The translations under genes and the position numbers were made by a program. A stretch of 64,000 nucleotides of DNA, taken from assembly GCF_021462225.1 (NCBI RefSeq), contig NC_061795.1, positions 50,336,880 through 50,400,879 of the forward strand, in the 5' to 3' direction. Below the pieces are notes generated by a model. It had not been told where the DNA came from and did no database searches. It saw only the letters and a list, made by a program, of their open reading frames with translations. The stretch's first letter is position 1; each line of letters begins with the position of its first letter. Shown piece after piece: positions 46,421 through 59,144 of the stretch. The stretch is from Girardinichthys multiradiatus (Eukaryota > Chordata > Actinopteri > Cyprinodontiformes > Goodeidae).

Positions 46421-48559
46421 TTTTCTAACCATGCTGATTCATACATTCCGATTATATTGTTATTGATATTGTTTTTATTATTGTGTAGGGATTGATCATA
46501 ATATTTGTTTTTGGAGATCCACCAGATGTTGGTTTTTTCATATATATTATATAATTTCCATCTGTTTTTATTTTCCTCTTGTTTATAAATCCTTTGTAAA
46601 CATTTTTCATTTGGTCGGCAGGTTTAATACCTTCAGTAATCCATGAGTATCATTTAGCATTGACCAACACTGAATTGTTTTACAAGACTATTCTTATTGT
46701 ATGCATTTTAATGTATCATTTTTCATATGATTTGTTTTTATATGATCTATATGTACCATACAAAAACACCTTTATTTACAAAGCACTATAAAATGTTAAA
46801 TGACTATAAAATATTAAAGAAAGGAAGGTGAGACATGTAAAAAAATAGATTCAACATTTAAAAATGTGCCAAAGGCTTCAGCAAATAAATATGTTATGAG
46901 GGGATTCTTAAACTCAGAAAGAGAGGAAACCTGTCTAACATGCAGGGGCATATTATTTCACAATAGAGCAGATCAAGCAAAAGTCTTAATAGTCTAAATA
47001 AAAAATCAATACTGATTTTAAAACAATATAAAAATCAAAAAAGAAAACAGGGTCACCAAGTTTACGCTTGGTTTTAGATACATTAAGGACCTGCTGGTTG
47101 GCGTTCCTAAGGGAGCAGTGGGTATATGTGGCAGCACCAGCTTAGAGAGTTGAAGAGGTTCATCTGAGAAACTTCATCTCAGTCTTGTGTTCATCCTCAG
47201 ATGGACACAATCTTGTGTGAAAGGATGGACGGGGACTATGCACAGAGAAAAAATATGTGCTTAGTACTAGGAACACTGGGGTTTTTCCATATTCGGTGCC
47301 TAAAACGTTTATGAATGAAGTCTAGATGTGTTAAATTTCTGCCTTAAATGAATCTTGTCCAAGTAGAGTGGCTAAAGTAAGATCCATACAATCTGTAACT
47401 TTTACTGTAGTACTGCAGGTCTCAGGTCTTCACTTACACGGTTCTCTACTACATAGAAAACTGATGTTCTACAGGAACTGGAGTTCCAGCTGTGATCTGT
47501 TGAATCCCAACATTTCTCTCAAGCATAAAAATAGATAAAAAATAGTTGAAATAATCCCCAGCCTTACATTTTGTTTGGTAACCAAACATAAAAAAATACT
47601 GCTTTTAGGGGCCCATACTAGGCTCTTCTTGAAAGCCGTGTATCTGAAAATCTAAATTTCAAAACAGCATTCATGGCTCTTTCTTTGTCAACCCCTTTCA
47701 AAGGCTGAGATTGATCCCTCTAGGTTCTTGGGTTTTTTAAGCCGTTTCCTTGTCATTGTGCGCTGGCTTGACTGACAGAACATAGGGAATATAGTTAGGT
47801 GCCTTTCAGATCTGCCATCAAAGGAAGGATCTGTTTCATCTGCAAGGCACAGATGCAACACTGTGCTCTGCAGCACACGAGCAAAATCATGATAACCAGA
47901 AATCTGACCAAATATTAAGATAATTGGCTTCGTTAGACAAATCCAGCTGAATTCTTTAATATAGTTAGATTTATAACCAACAGTCCTGTCTGCTGTCCTG
48001 TTGTGGTATGCCCTTATTATTTACCTTAAATTTGATCAGGACAGAGACGAGCACATTCAGATGCCTCACAACTGCTGTTGTTGTGATGACCTCTATCTCT
48101 GAGGGTCACCCCTGTACCAGTGTAAACAAGACTGTTATTTATCACTTCACATTCTATCCCCCCGCTGCTTACAGCCAATTAGAGCTTTTCCTCTGTACTT
48201 TCTACCCGAACCCAGCTTGTCATAGCTGCAGCGATAAGCCTCATTCTCCTCCCCACTCCCTCTCTGTTTTACATCTCATTACTATTCATTCTCATACTAA
48301 TTGAGTCTAATAGGAAAATTATTTAATGACATTAAATCTTTGTGAACATGTGGCCCAGCTGATCACTGTCTCTGTTTGTTCCTTCACTGTAAATGTTTTA
48401 CTTTGTCAAGAGTTGGTGTGTTTGTTTGCCTTGCTTCGCTCCGTGTAATACCCTACTTACAACTCCCAGATTCCGTCTGTTTTCAGCTAAGCTGCTGCAG
48501 ATGCTTTTCCAAAGTCAGACAATGCTTTATTTAAATGAGGGTTTCCCAAGTTTTGCTTA
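46421..48559. other. Intronic, no gene recognised
   Basis: AT-rich non-coding DNA. The ORFs 47688-47876 (minus), 48008-48304 and 48393-48590 (plus) have no motif. Confidence 0.5.
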
Positions 48560-49987
<1,428 letters not shown>

Positions 49988-50468
49988 TGGAGGAGCCTGA
50001 GAAGCTGTAGACTTCATTGCCTCACAATGACGTAATCAGCCAACAAATGCGTCCTTCAAAGAATGCAGCCCCTCAATTTGGACGCAGCAATAGTGAATGA
50101 CATCCGTGAATCGGTGAATCTGTGTTTGATTAATCTGTGGCTTCGTGGACCCGGATGTGTGACACAAAAATCTGAATTTTAGAACTGAAATTGATTGAAT
50201 TTTAGAACTGAAAGTAAAAGTTGTGAAACTGAATTTTCAGTTCAACAAAATACATTTTCAGAGTAAATTAATTTAGTTTCAAAGCATTAAATTCAGTTTA
50301 AATTAAGTGAAATTCATTTTCAAACCAATGCATTTCATTTCAAATTACACAAATACAGATTCAGTCTGAGAAATTCAAATTCAGTTTCTGATGGCACAAG
50401 TTTCTTCCCATATTACGGCATGTTGAGCTGGAGCACCGCAGCGTGCATGCGCTTGGATGTACATGCTT
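49988..50468. other. AT-rich stretch with dispersed CTGAATTT/AAACTGAA words
   Basis: From about 50170 to 50400 the words CTGAATTT, GAACTGAA, AATTCAGTTT and TTCATTTCAAA recur in both orientations, giving an imperfect tandem or foldback look. I cannot assign it to a known element. Confidence 0.4.
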
Positions 50469-50585
50469 GGATGTGAATCACCAAGTCAAATGAGCATCTA
50501 TAAGAAGTGTCATGTAGGCAAATAATGGTCAAACAGCAACACTTATGCTACCTGTAGCTATTAGCTAAACATGCCAGATTAGCAT
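50469..50585 (+). repeat. 117-bp direct repeat, copy 1
   Basis: It runs from GGATGTGAATCACCAAGTCA to ATGCCAGATTAGCAT. It is identical to 51798-51914 except for two transitions (115 of 117 bases). The flanks outside the repeat differ completely. Confidence 0.95.
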
Positions 50586-50645
50586 AGTGTGCCGCCGGTG
50601 TTACGTCGGTCTACGTTCCCCTTGCCCTTACCTCAGCGTAAGTTA

Positions 50646-50660
50646 GGTTGCCTAGCAACC
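50646..50660. promoter_or_regulatory. Perfect palindromic X-box-like site
   Basis: GGTTGCCTAGCAACC matches the two-half-site pattern bound by RFX transcription factors (GTTGCC..GGCAAC-type). It lies in a locally CpG-richer stretch within the intron. A binding role is inference from the motif only; such motifs also occur inside fish repeats. Confidence 0.4.
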
Positions 50661-51019
50661 ATGTTAGCATGAAGTGCAGAGCTGTGAAGCCAAACAAATG
50701 GAGCCTGAAGGTTAATAACGCTGTCTCTACTGTAAATAACTACACGGTTTTAATTTGCCCTTTTACACATTGCTGATGCCTTATAATCCTATTTTATTTA
50801 AAATGTTCTTGTTTTATAATCTTGTTCATTATACAGCCGTTTAAAATGTTTAAAATAATTTTGTGTTCATAGATATAAAAATCTAGTACTGTAGATAAAA
50901 TACATTGATGACAAATACCATTTGTTTAATTTATTTGTAAAGCTTTTAACAACAGAAACACTAACATTAACTTTAGGAACAAAGTTTGAATCAGTTTATT
51001 TGTGAAGCAAATAAAGGAA

Positions 51020-51020
<1 letters not shown>

Positions 51021-51056
<36 letters not shown>

Positions 51057-51057
51057 T
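51021..51057. repeat. (AAT)n/(ATT)n microsatellite
   Basis: Runs of AAT switch to ATT, making the tract self-complementary. Confidence 0.95.
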
Positions 51058-51459
51058 AAATAAACCAAACATTAATATTGGATATCGTCGGACTGAATTA
51101 TATCTGTTTAACTTCCACCCATTGGTAAAACCCAGTGGGAATTTGAAAACAATCCCACAAGCTGTCCTATGACTCCACTGTGCGTCTCTCCTCCATCCAA
51201 TCAGCATCAGATCCACACTTGTCTTCAATCAATCATCCTCCGCGCCTTTGCTTTTAAGGACCTCCAGTCATGGATTCCCTGCTCTTCAGCTGAGCTTTGA
51301 CGATCAGCCGCGTCATGTCCGACTAAGTCTCTGGCGACTTGGCGGTTCTTCACACTGTTTCGTGATGAATCCTCACCCACCTTCCTCCTCTTCCGCTCGT
51401 AGGAGCTTTCGCCTGGCTTTCTCCCTTGATGGCCCCTTTTCCTTCGTCTCAGCACTGGG

Positions 51460-52630
51460 CAAGTGGAAAGCGCCTTAACAACTCCCCCAATCCTCCTCCT
51501 TAGCGTCGCCGAGGTCGCCCTGTCTCCACCCCAACTCCCAGCTCCCGCCGCCACATCACCCGGCCTGGCTTCCGCAGCGGTTTCACCTCTGATCTTCCTC
51601 CCGCACCCCAGGCTTCGACGTCTTCTACTCCAGCCATCCCACAATCTTCCCTGCTTTGTCCATCTCATCCATGGATTCTCTCCAGCTCTCCATTTCATCT
51701 CTTACTCAGCGTCTCCGGGAGTTTGATTCCAATTCTGCCACGTCAGCACTTCCTCTTCTCCGCTCAGCCGACGCTCAACCCGCTCAATGTGCTTGGTGGA
51801 TGTGAATCACCAAGTCAAATGAGCATCTATAAGAAGTGTCATGTAGGCAAATGATGGTCAAACAGCAACACTTATGTTACCTGTAGCTATTAGCTAAACA
51901 TGCCAGATTAGCATCGGCCCCTACCATTGACATTCACCATCGCAATGCTCGTCCATGCTGGTCTTTAAGGGTGAGATGCATCACTTCTTTCTCTCTTTTC
52001 TACTGTTTCCTCATACATTTGCCCTTCAAGCACGCTGTGTTTCCCACTCCTCTTTACATTCAGGTAGATCATATACTCCCATGCATTCTAACACCTCACT
52101 CAGGCTCCGCTCCAAAATCCTGCAGGGGCAGTTCATTTATCTGGTTTCTCTCATTTTACCATCTCCCGAGGTTGACTACTGTGTCGCTTCCTCTGATGGC
52201 TTTAATGCTGTGTTTAAATGATCTGATCCCCCGCCTTTCTAAGAATCCCCTGTTGGCGAGCTTGTGGCCGCCTTTAAGCATTTCAGAGACGTCTTCAGCT
52301 CTGTTAACCGAGCACAGAATAAGCTCGATACCTATCCGTCCCTGATTGTCGACCTACATTTCAAACATGGCTTCCCGATTTTTCTATCAATATCACAAAT
52401 CTTTCTCCACCAAAGCTGCATCCACCCTCGCTCAATCTGCTCAATCTCAGTCTGCCTTGACTGGTTTATTCTCGCCACTGATAATGTATCATGAGGCAAG
52501 CCACCTTCTGATTCCTGCAGCCCAGTCGGCCATCAGAGCGCTCTTGTTCTTCTCTTCCTGTCTTCTAGCACTCATGCCCGGCCAAACTTAAGCTGCTGGC
52601 TTCCCGCTCCAGTCTCCTTACGAACTGGAA
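51460..52630 (+). pseudogene. Gag-like ORF of the tyrosine-recombinase element, degraded
   Basis: Shifting frames give SISSLTQRLREFDSNSATSA, then (after the 117-bp insertion) TIDIHHRNARP, NTSLRLRSKILQGQFIYLVS, LPSPEVDYCVASSDGFNAVF, FKHFRDVFSSVNRAQNKLDT and FYQYHKSFSTKAASTLAQSA. The end shows a battered knuckle (CSS....HSCPAKLKLLASR). This order resembles gag-like ORFs that accompany fish tyrosine-recombinase retroelements, as far as I remember them. Multiple stops and shifts are present. Confidence 0.45.
51798..51914 (+). repeat. 117-bp direct repeat, copy 2, inside the gag-like region
   Basis: Same length as copy 1 with two substitutions. It separates coding words that would otherwise adjoin (..SADAQPAQ and PTIDIHHRNARP), so it is an insertion into the element. 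Confidence 0.93.
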
Positions 52631-52799
52631 TGGTATCTCCTTCTTTTTTTTTTTTTTTTATCATTTCAAGCTTCCCTACTTCCGCAGCCTATTAGCAAGC
52701 ATCAGTTTTTATCAAAAGATCATCTTTCTGAGCCCACTCCGAGCCTTTTCACTCATTACATCATTAACTTCTCCTCAAAGGCATCTCAAAACATTGCAT

Positions 52800-53402
52800 T
52801 CCGCAGCCTGACTCCCAGAGATCTATTACACTTCCCCTTCATAAAAATCTTCTTATGAACCTTTGCTCTGGCTGTTTTTCACCATATTTCAAATGTCTTC
52901 TGTCAGTGCCTCCCTCCTTACCTTCTACAGCTTTCTTAGACTATGCAAATTTACTTCTCCTTCTAATTCATTCGTGCCATCTTTAGCCTTTTCAGACCTC
53001 AAGTTCTATCTAGACCATTTCAAACTTTACTTCAAACAAACCAAAACTAAAGGCAGATGTTTCATTTCCATTGCTCGCCTCGATAGCTCGTTTTGTCCTT
53101 TCCAAGCCATGTTCACTTTTGCTCTCAAACGTCATAAAATCATCTCACCCAGCATGCCCCTTCCTCACTCCAGACGTAGTTTTCGCCTCCTGGTTCCTCA
53201 AATTTCTAAGGCAAACTTTATTCAGTGCAACCTTCTCCCTAGTCAGTTCTCAGTCAGGTCACTCATTCAGAATCGGGGCAGCCACTTCAGCAGCTACCCA
53301 AGGAGTTTCCACACCTTCCCTACAACTCGGCCGCTGGTCGACTTCAGCATTCTCTTCATATGTCCGCCCAAACTTCTATTTTGTGTTCTCTGCTCAATGA
53401 TC
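52800..53402 (+). pseudogene. Tyrosine recombinase pseudogene
   Basis: The catalytic pattern is readable across two frames. FLRLCKFTS (near 52935) corresponds to the block with the first Arg (usual FLRCGEFT). KGRCFISI..FCPFQAMFTF (about 53050-53130) is the middle of the domain. SGHSFRIGAATSAA (His at 53260) is the H-x-x-R box. LGRWSTSAFSSYVRP carries the nucleophile Tyr at 53359. This arrangement is typical of DIRS/Ngaro/Crypton recombinases, which integrate circular DNA by strand exchange. Frame changes near 52920 and 53100-53240 and the Glu-to-Lys change after the first Arg mark it as inactive. Confidence 0.7.
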
Positions 53403-53690
53403 TATCAGCTCTTAGGTAAGAGCTTCTGCATTATCTGGTGTTGGTTGGCCTTTTCAGTTTAAACTTATCCTTGCTATGTGAGACCGTTTTATCAAACCTT
53501 ATTATCTCCCCTCATTCTCTTCAAAGATATGAACTTTATCTATGAACTCCTCTCCCTAGTCTACACTTCCATGTTTCTTCTCATCTTTGTCATTTTCCTT
53601 CTTATAGGCTCAATTCTCCTCTATCTTACTCCCTCGCTGGCCTCTCCTTCACTCTCCATGCCTTCTCTGCTTAACTCTTCATCATCCCTA

Positions 53691-53930
53691 TTGCCTTTGT
53701 GGCAATGCAGGCATTTGTTGATGCCTTCGCAGCACGAAATATTTTTCTCATTGCCTCCGTGGCAATGCTTCTGTTTCTCGATGCCATCGTCTCCGTGGCA
53801 ATTCATTCATTGTCGATGCCTCCGTGTTACGATATCATTGCCTCCGCGGCAATTCTTTCATTTCTCAATACCTCTGCGGCACGTCATACCATCTTTATTA
53901 ATATATCTCTCACTGCCTTCGCGGCACGAT
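53691..53930. repeat. 30-bp minisatellite of small hairpin units
   Basis: About eight units start with a 15-bp near-palindrome of the form TTGCCTCCGCGGCAA. The starts lie at 53691, 53721, 53751, 53781, about 53817, 53838, about 53868 and about 53912. Some units carry insertions of 6-15 bp. On the plus strand one frame stays open and repeats an A-F-A-A-R..F/L-like decapeptide. Confidence 0.8.
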
Positions 53931-54020
53931 CTGTCATTTTCCTTCCTCTGCTATCTCAGCTCTTATTCCCAGGGCCTTCAAGATTCAATCAATCATCTAG
54001 TATTTCAAGCAATCTAACCT

Positions 54021-54969
54021 AGGTTCAGGTAAAAAGTACAGCTAACTGATGCCACTGGGTTTTCCTTATTTTGGATATTTACACTTAACATATGTTTTTG
54101 CACAATAACAGCATGATCTGAAAACATTTTAATGTTTAATTTTACTCCTCTTACCAATGCTACTGCTGTTGTTATTTTCAGGATTATTGGGAGGATTTAT
54201 TTCAATCTTTATTTGTTGTTTAGAACTTCAGAGCACAGACCCGGACATTTAGGAAGACAACTGTAGATGTGCTGAATGCAGCACCTCTGTTCTGCATACT
54301 TGTGTTGTTACAGCTGCAATTTTATTGTGAGAGTCAAGGGCCGCTCAGTCAACACAGATTTTGCAAAGTTCTATTTATAATTTTGGAACGGCGACGGAGA
54401 AGACATGTGCCCTGTCCCACAACATGCCAGTGGTGTTGCTAAGCAACATACAGCGTATCAGGTATGATTTCAGCACAACTTACACCTTTGCTACCGGCTA
54501 TGGTGACATGTTAAGTCCAAAGAGACGAACGTTTTCTGTAGTTGGTTCAGATTAGGACCAGTTCATATTCAGACCATAAGCGAACCGCACCAGAGTCTGT
54601 TTCGAAGCGGACCGGGTCCATCTCAAAAAGTGGGTCTCAGTCCGGTTGTTTGGTCTGGGACAGGGTTCGCTTGAGTGTATTCACAACTGCACAAAAGGTC
54701 AGGAAACGGGGGGAAACGACTGGTTCGTGAAAGCGAACCAAACGTGGCAGGTGTGAATACAACCTCTGTGAGCACTTCAGCCTTACTTTAGCTGTGGTAT
54801 GACAGACTGTGTTCTCACAATAACCCATTAACAGCTACATTTCTGGATTACATTTAAACCCCCAGGAGTGAAACAAAGGTCATAACTGGAGCAAAATGGC
54901 AATGTGTAACCTGAATGCAGTTAGCATTTCAATTGTTTAAGAAGTTGTACTAATACATACACACACATA
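54021..54969. other. Intronic spacer with a second X-box-like palindrome
   Basis: GTTGCTAAGCAAC lies at 54435-54447. The stretch 54545-54770 contains repeated GCGAACC / GGTTCGC words in both orientations, suggesting a non-autonomous DNA transposon I cannot name. No gene is seen. Confidence 0.4.
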
Positions 54970-56236
54970 CAGGGGTTGGACAATGAAACTGAAACACCTG
55001 TCATTTTAGTGTGGGAGGTTTCATGGCTAAATTGGACCAGCCTGGTAGCCAGTCTTCATTGATTGCACATTGCACCAGTAAGAGCAGAGTGTGAAGGTTC
55101 AATTAGCAGGGTAAGAGCACAGTTTTGCTTAAAATATTGAAATGCACACAACATTATGGGTGACATACCAGAGTTCAAAAGAGGACAAATTGTTGGTGCA
55201 CGTCTTGCTGGCGCATCTGTGACCAAGACAGCAAGTCTTTGTGATGTATCAAGAGTCACGGTATCCAGGGTAATGTCAGCATACCACCAAGAAGGACAAA
55301 CCACATCCAACAGGATTAACTGTGGATGCAAGAGGAAGCTGTCTGAAAGGGATGTTCGGGTGCTAACCCGGATTGTATCCAAAAAACATAAAACCACGGC
55401 TGCCCAAATCACGGCAGAATTAAATGTGCACCTCAACTCTCCTGTTTCCACCAGAACTGTCCGTCAGGAGCTCCACAGGGTCAATATACACGGCTGGGCT
55501 GCTATAACCAAACCTTTGGTCACTCATGCCAGTGTCAAATGTCGGTTTCAATGGTGCAAGTAGCGCAAATCTTGGGCTGTGGACAATGTGAAACATGTAT
55601 TGTTCTCTGCTGAGTCTACCTTTACTGTTTTCCCCACATCCGAGAGATTTACGGTGTGGAGAAGCCCCAAAGAAGCGTACCACCCAGACTGTTGCATGCC
55701 CAGAGTGAAGCATGGGGGTGGATCACTGATGGTTTGGGCTGCCATATCATGGCATTCCCTTGGCCCAATACTTGTGCTAGATGGGCGCGTCACTGCCAAG
55801 GACTACCGAACCATTCTTGAGGACCATGTGCATCCAATGGTTCAAACATTGTATCCTGAAGGTGGTGCCGTGTATCAGGATGACAATGCACCAATACACA
55901 CAGCAAGACTGGTGAAAGATTGGTTTGATGAACATGAAAGTGAAGTTGAACATCTCCCATGGCCTGCACAGTCACCAGATCTAAATATTATTGAGCCACA
56001 TTGGGGTGTTTTGGAGGAGCGAGTCAGGAAACGTTTTCCTCCACCAGTATCACGTAGTGACCTGGTCACTATCCTGCAAGAAGAATGGCTTAAAATCCCT
56101 CTGACCACTGTGCAGGACTTGTATATGTCATTCCCAAGACGAATTGTCGCTGTATTGGCCGCAAAAGGAGGCCCTACAACATACTAATAAATTATTGTGG
56201 TCTAAAACCAGGTGTTTCACTTTCATTGTCCAACCC

Positions 56237-56239
<3 letters not shown>
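54970..56239 (+). mobile_element. Tc1-like element, full length (1270 bp)
   Basis: Starts CAGGGGTTGGACAATGAAAC and ends with its inverted counterpart. TA flanks both ends (54968-54969 and 56240-56241). The inverted repeats are about 31 bp with one mismatch. The transposase is complete in length but carries one internal stop and a catalytic change. It is the parent form of the 904-bp copy at 36739-37642. It inserted into or beside an AT microsatellite, which offers many TA targets. Confidence 0.93.
55156..56187 (+). pseudogene. Tc1-like transposase, DD36E type, one stop and a lost catalytic Asp
   Basis: The gene has 344 codons in a single frame. The N-terminal helix-turn-helix half comprises GDIPEFKRGQIVGARLAGAS, VSRVTVSRVMSAY and KLSERDVRVLTRIVSKK. 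The only interruption is a TAG at 55561-55563. The first catalytic motif reads VLFSAESTF where the family has an Asp (FSDES), so the Asp is Ala. The second motif QDDNAPIHTA and SPDLNIIEPHWG are intact with 36 residues between Asp and Glu, a DD36E spacing rather than the commoner DD34E. It ends normally (VLAAKGGPTTY). With two independent defects this copy is dead. Confidence 0.92.

Positions 56240-56240
<1 letters not shown>

Positions 56241-56272
<32 letters not shown>
56241..56272. repeat. (TA)n microsatellite
   Basis: AT dinucleotide run directly at the Tc1 right end. Confidence 0.9.
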
Positions 56273-56277
<5 letters not shown>

Positions 56278-56278
56278 T

Positions 56279-57018
56279 CTTTCAAAGTTGAAACAACTAA
56301 AGGAGCTACATCCATTAACATTTTACATTTCCATAGAAAGGACTCCTGGATCAGTGCTTCTTTGTTCTCTTTGTGTCTCTGCTCTGTTCTCTCAAACCTC
56401 CAGTCGGTCGTGGCAGATGGCCGCTCACACTGAGCCTGGTTCTGGTTCTGCTGGAGGTTTCTTCCTGTTAAAAGGGAGTTTTTCCTCTCCACTGTCGCTA
56501 CATGCATGCTCAGTATGAGGGATTGCTGCAAAGTCAACGCCAGTGACTGTCTTCAGCAATAAGGTAGGTTTTATGCATAAAGTAAATGATTGTTGCTTGT
56601 TTTTGGAACTTGGAGACATCAGACCTCCAATACTACTGTTGCTCACAAACCATGAATAGTACGAATCACTATGAATTACTAATTGAGCAGATATACACAC
56701 ATCTGATCAAGTAAATGACTTTTTATCCTTTGCTATTGTGCAAGTTATGGTGATTAAAGCTATGAGGGATTGCTGCAAAGTCAATGCCAGTGACTGTCCA
56801 CTGTCTCTACATGTTCATCCAGGAGGAGTGAATGCTGCAAGTCACTGACTGGATGCAATCTGCTGGGTTTCCTTAGACAGAAAAACTTTAAATAACTGAA
56901 TCTGACTGCACTTTTCAATGGTTAGGATTAATTGGAATGTATGAACCTGACTTTTGTGAAGTGTCTTGAGACGACGTGTGTTGTGAATTGGCGCTATATA
57001 AATGAACTGAATTGAATT
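56279..57018 (+). repeat. L2 3' UTR variant with an internal duplication and a novel 207-bp insert
   Basis: 56279-56551 matches the L2 3' UTR at about 4654-4918. Then a 207-bp block unrelated to that L2 begins (TTCAGCAATAAGGTAGG). After it the L2 sequence resumes, repeating TATGAGGGATTGCTGCAAAG before running to GGCGCTATATAAAT and the TTGAA tail. So about 38 bp of L2 are present on both sides of the block. Confidence 0.85.
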
Positions 57019-57040
57019 ATACATATATGTCTGTGTTTGT

Positions 57041-57080
<40 letters not shown>
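57041..57080. repeat. (AC)n(AT)n compound microsatellite
   Basis: About six AC units followed by about fourteen AT units. Confidence 0.95.
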
Positions 57081-58544
57081 CCTTCAAACATCAACTAGCA
57101 CCTCCTTTGTCTCTTCTGCTATTGCAGCTAAGGCATTGCCTTCTACCTTATCTAGCCTCACCTGCACCTTGAAGCTTTTGTGACTGAAGCTTCATTAGGC
57201 CCGAGCAGGAAAACTGCAAGGGCCTATTGTAATCTTAGTTCTAACTTGGAATTGATCCTCTTTGTCTTCTGCTTGCTGGTGCACAAAATAAATTCTGTCA
57301 GGTGTAGAAAGTTTATGATGCTAGGTAGTGAGAAGTATGCTGCCTGCTTTGCTATAAGGTTTTAGCGGTAAATGCTGAGAGACATTCATGTATTCTCAGT
57401 CTAATCTTTCTATACATGCTGCAGAGAGGATTCAACAACATCGAGACAGTGGTGCTTTTAATAAAAGGGGAGAGCAGGAGCAATGGGGATGTTCTGCTAA
57501 ATGCAAACTGTTCCATCCTGCAGTGTGTTTCATGTTTCATGGTATTGCTTAGAATACCTAGGCACTTCTAAATCATAAAGCTGAGAATGTGAATGAAAAT
57601 TTGTCACAATATTAATTTCAAATGTTAAAGATTAGGCTTGAAAAAGACTACTTCAGTCTGAATCACTTTTTCTATAAAGGCCTTTAAAGTGAAGGCAATT
57701 TTAATCAACCTCTGAATATTTCATGTTTCATGGCCCACACAGGCTATTAGACTCAATGGAAGGGGGACACTCTTAACGAATGTGTCAAGGTGAGCTTTTG
57801 AGGGCTACTGGGAACTATTAAAGTGATAAAGTCTTCTCTCTGAAAACAGTCTTTTGCCACAGCTAAATTTGAAAGAAAATACAAAAGTTTTCAGTGGAAC
57901 ACAGAACCATCTTTTTTTCATTAGAGAAGGGAGAGACACAAATAACAGAGGGCTATCCATCCATCCATCCATCCGTCCATTCATCCATCCATCATTGGAG
58001 TTCCAAGTATATCTTTCAAATTGAAAAAGAAAGGGTGTTTTCATTGTGGGGATTGACAGAGTCACCACAGCTGAATTAAATCAATCATGATTCATCTAAA
58101 ATATACTTTCCTGGTAAGTAACAATAATAACCAGCATGTAACAAAGGGATGTGGGCAAATTACAAGATGAAAGCAAATGCAGTACAACCAGTAGCCTAGT
58201 TAAATCACCCTTTTATTTCAGCAGACATGGGAACCACATAGACTGCATTTTCTTCATGTATCAACAACATATACAGTATGAAGTTATTTGAATTAAGTAG
58301 TCCTACATTATATCTAATTTCTCTGAGCACACCTTGCTTTAAATTTTTATATATCATGGATATTATTATTCCCCACTTTCTTTATCCTTTTCCCAGAATC
58401 TTTCCTTGATGAGTGGCTACAACAGTCATTCTGCCATTATGTGTTTTCATGCTGTTGTTATGCAGACAGACCACAGTAAAGAATCATGAAAAATACTTAG
58501 CTCCGTATTCTGCGTAAAGGTCTCTGTATTTCAGAACTCTGATA
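57081..58544. other. Intronic, with a (TCCA)n tract
   Basis: Contains (ATCC)n at 57954-57993. Otherwise no gene or transposon recognised. Confidence 0.5.
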
Positions 58545-58855
58545 TACTGAATATTTCTTCGGCCTGTTTTGGAAGTTGCATGCGGCCAACTCCTCCAGGT
58601 CCCCTCTACCAGGCTCCGAGCCTTTTGCTCAGCTGCACCCTGGCTCTGGAAAAGCCTCCCTCCAGAGCTGAAGAAAGAATAGCGTCTGGACTCTTTTAAA
58701 GGTAGACTCAAGAAATTCCTGGTTAGGAAAGCTTTTAACTGCCAAATATCTCTATTTTACACAGGTGTTGTTTTATTCTTGTGTTTTAACTGTAGCACTC
58801 TGAGATTCCTTGGAATGAAAAGTGCATTATAAGTAACATTTACTATTACTATTGT
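58545..58855 (+). mobile_element. L2-type LINE 3' fragment
   Basis: Codons at about 58611-58745 give RAFCSAAPWLWKSLPPELKK, a stop, then RLDSFKGRLKKFLVRKAFN, the C-terminus of an L2 protein. The 3' UTR then reads CTGAGATTCCTTGGAATGAA and AAGTGCATTATAAG and ends in an ATT-rich tail. It is severely 5' truncated and a different L2 subfamily from the copy at 2.65 kb. Confidence 0.75.
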
Positions 58856-59144
58856 TATGTATAGTTCTGTTAATTAAGCTAAAATCCCCCAAATCCACCC
58901 CAAAAAGGACAAAATTAATACAAATAAAATAAGGCAGCTGTGTTCAGGCCTCTTTTGACAATTGAATCTATATTGATTATAATTAATGAACACTTTTAAC
59001 ATACAATAAGATAACATATAATATATGTATATGTAAATGTATACTATAATGTAACATATAATATAATAACATATAAACTGTGATGATCTCTGCAATTCGA
59101 GAACATTTGGGTCAGTACCAATGTTAAACTATTCTTGCTTAGAG

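Larger units (their letters stand above)
51240..54020 (+). mobile_element. Tyrosine-recombinase element (DIRS/Ngaro-like or Crypton), broken
   Basis: A Ser/Pro-rich gag-like region (51240-52630) is followed by a tyrosine recombinase (about 52800-53402) and a tail with a 30-bp minisatellite (53691-53930). No reverse transcriptase is visible between gag and recombinase. Either a DIRS/Ngaro copy lost it by deletion, or this belongs to a family without RT. The gag part is interrupted by the second copy of the 117-bp repeat. No terminal repeats were identified, so the limits are approximate. Confidence 0.6.

Noticed and set aside
51225..51698. Minus-strand 157-codon Arg/Gly-rich ORF
   Set aside because: Antisense of the Pro/Ser-rich gag-like region. 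Composition mirrors the other strand and there is no recognisable motif.
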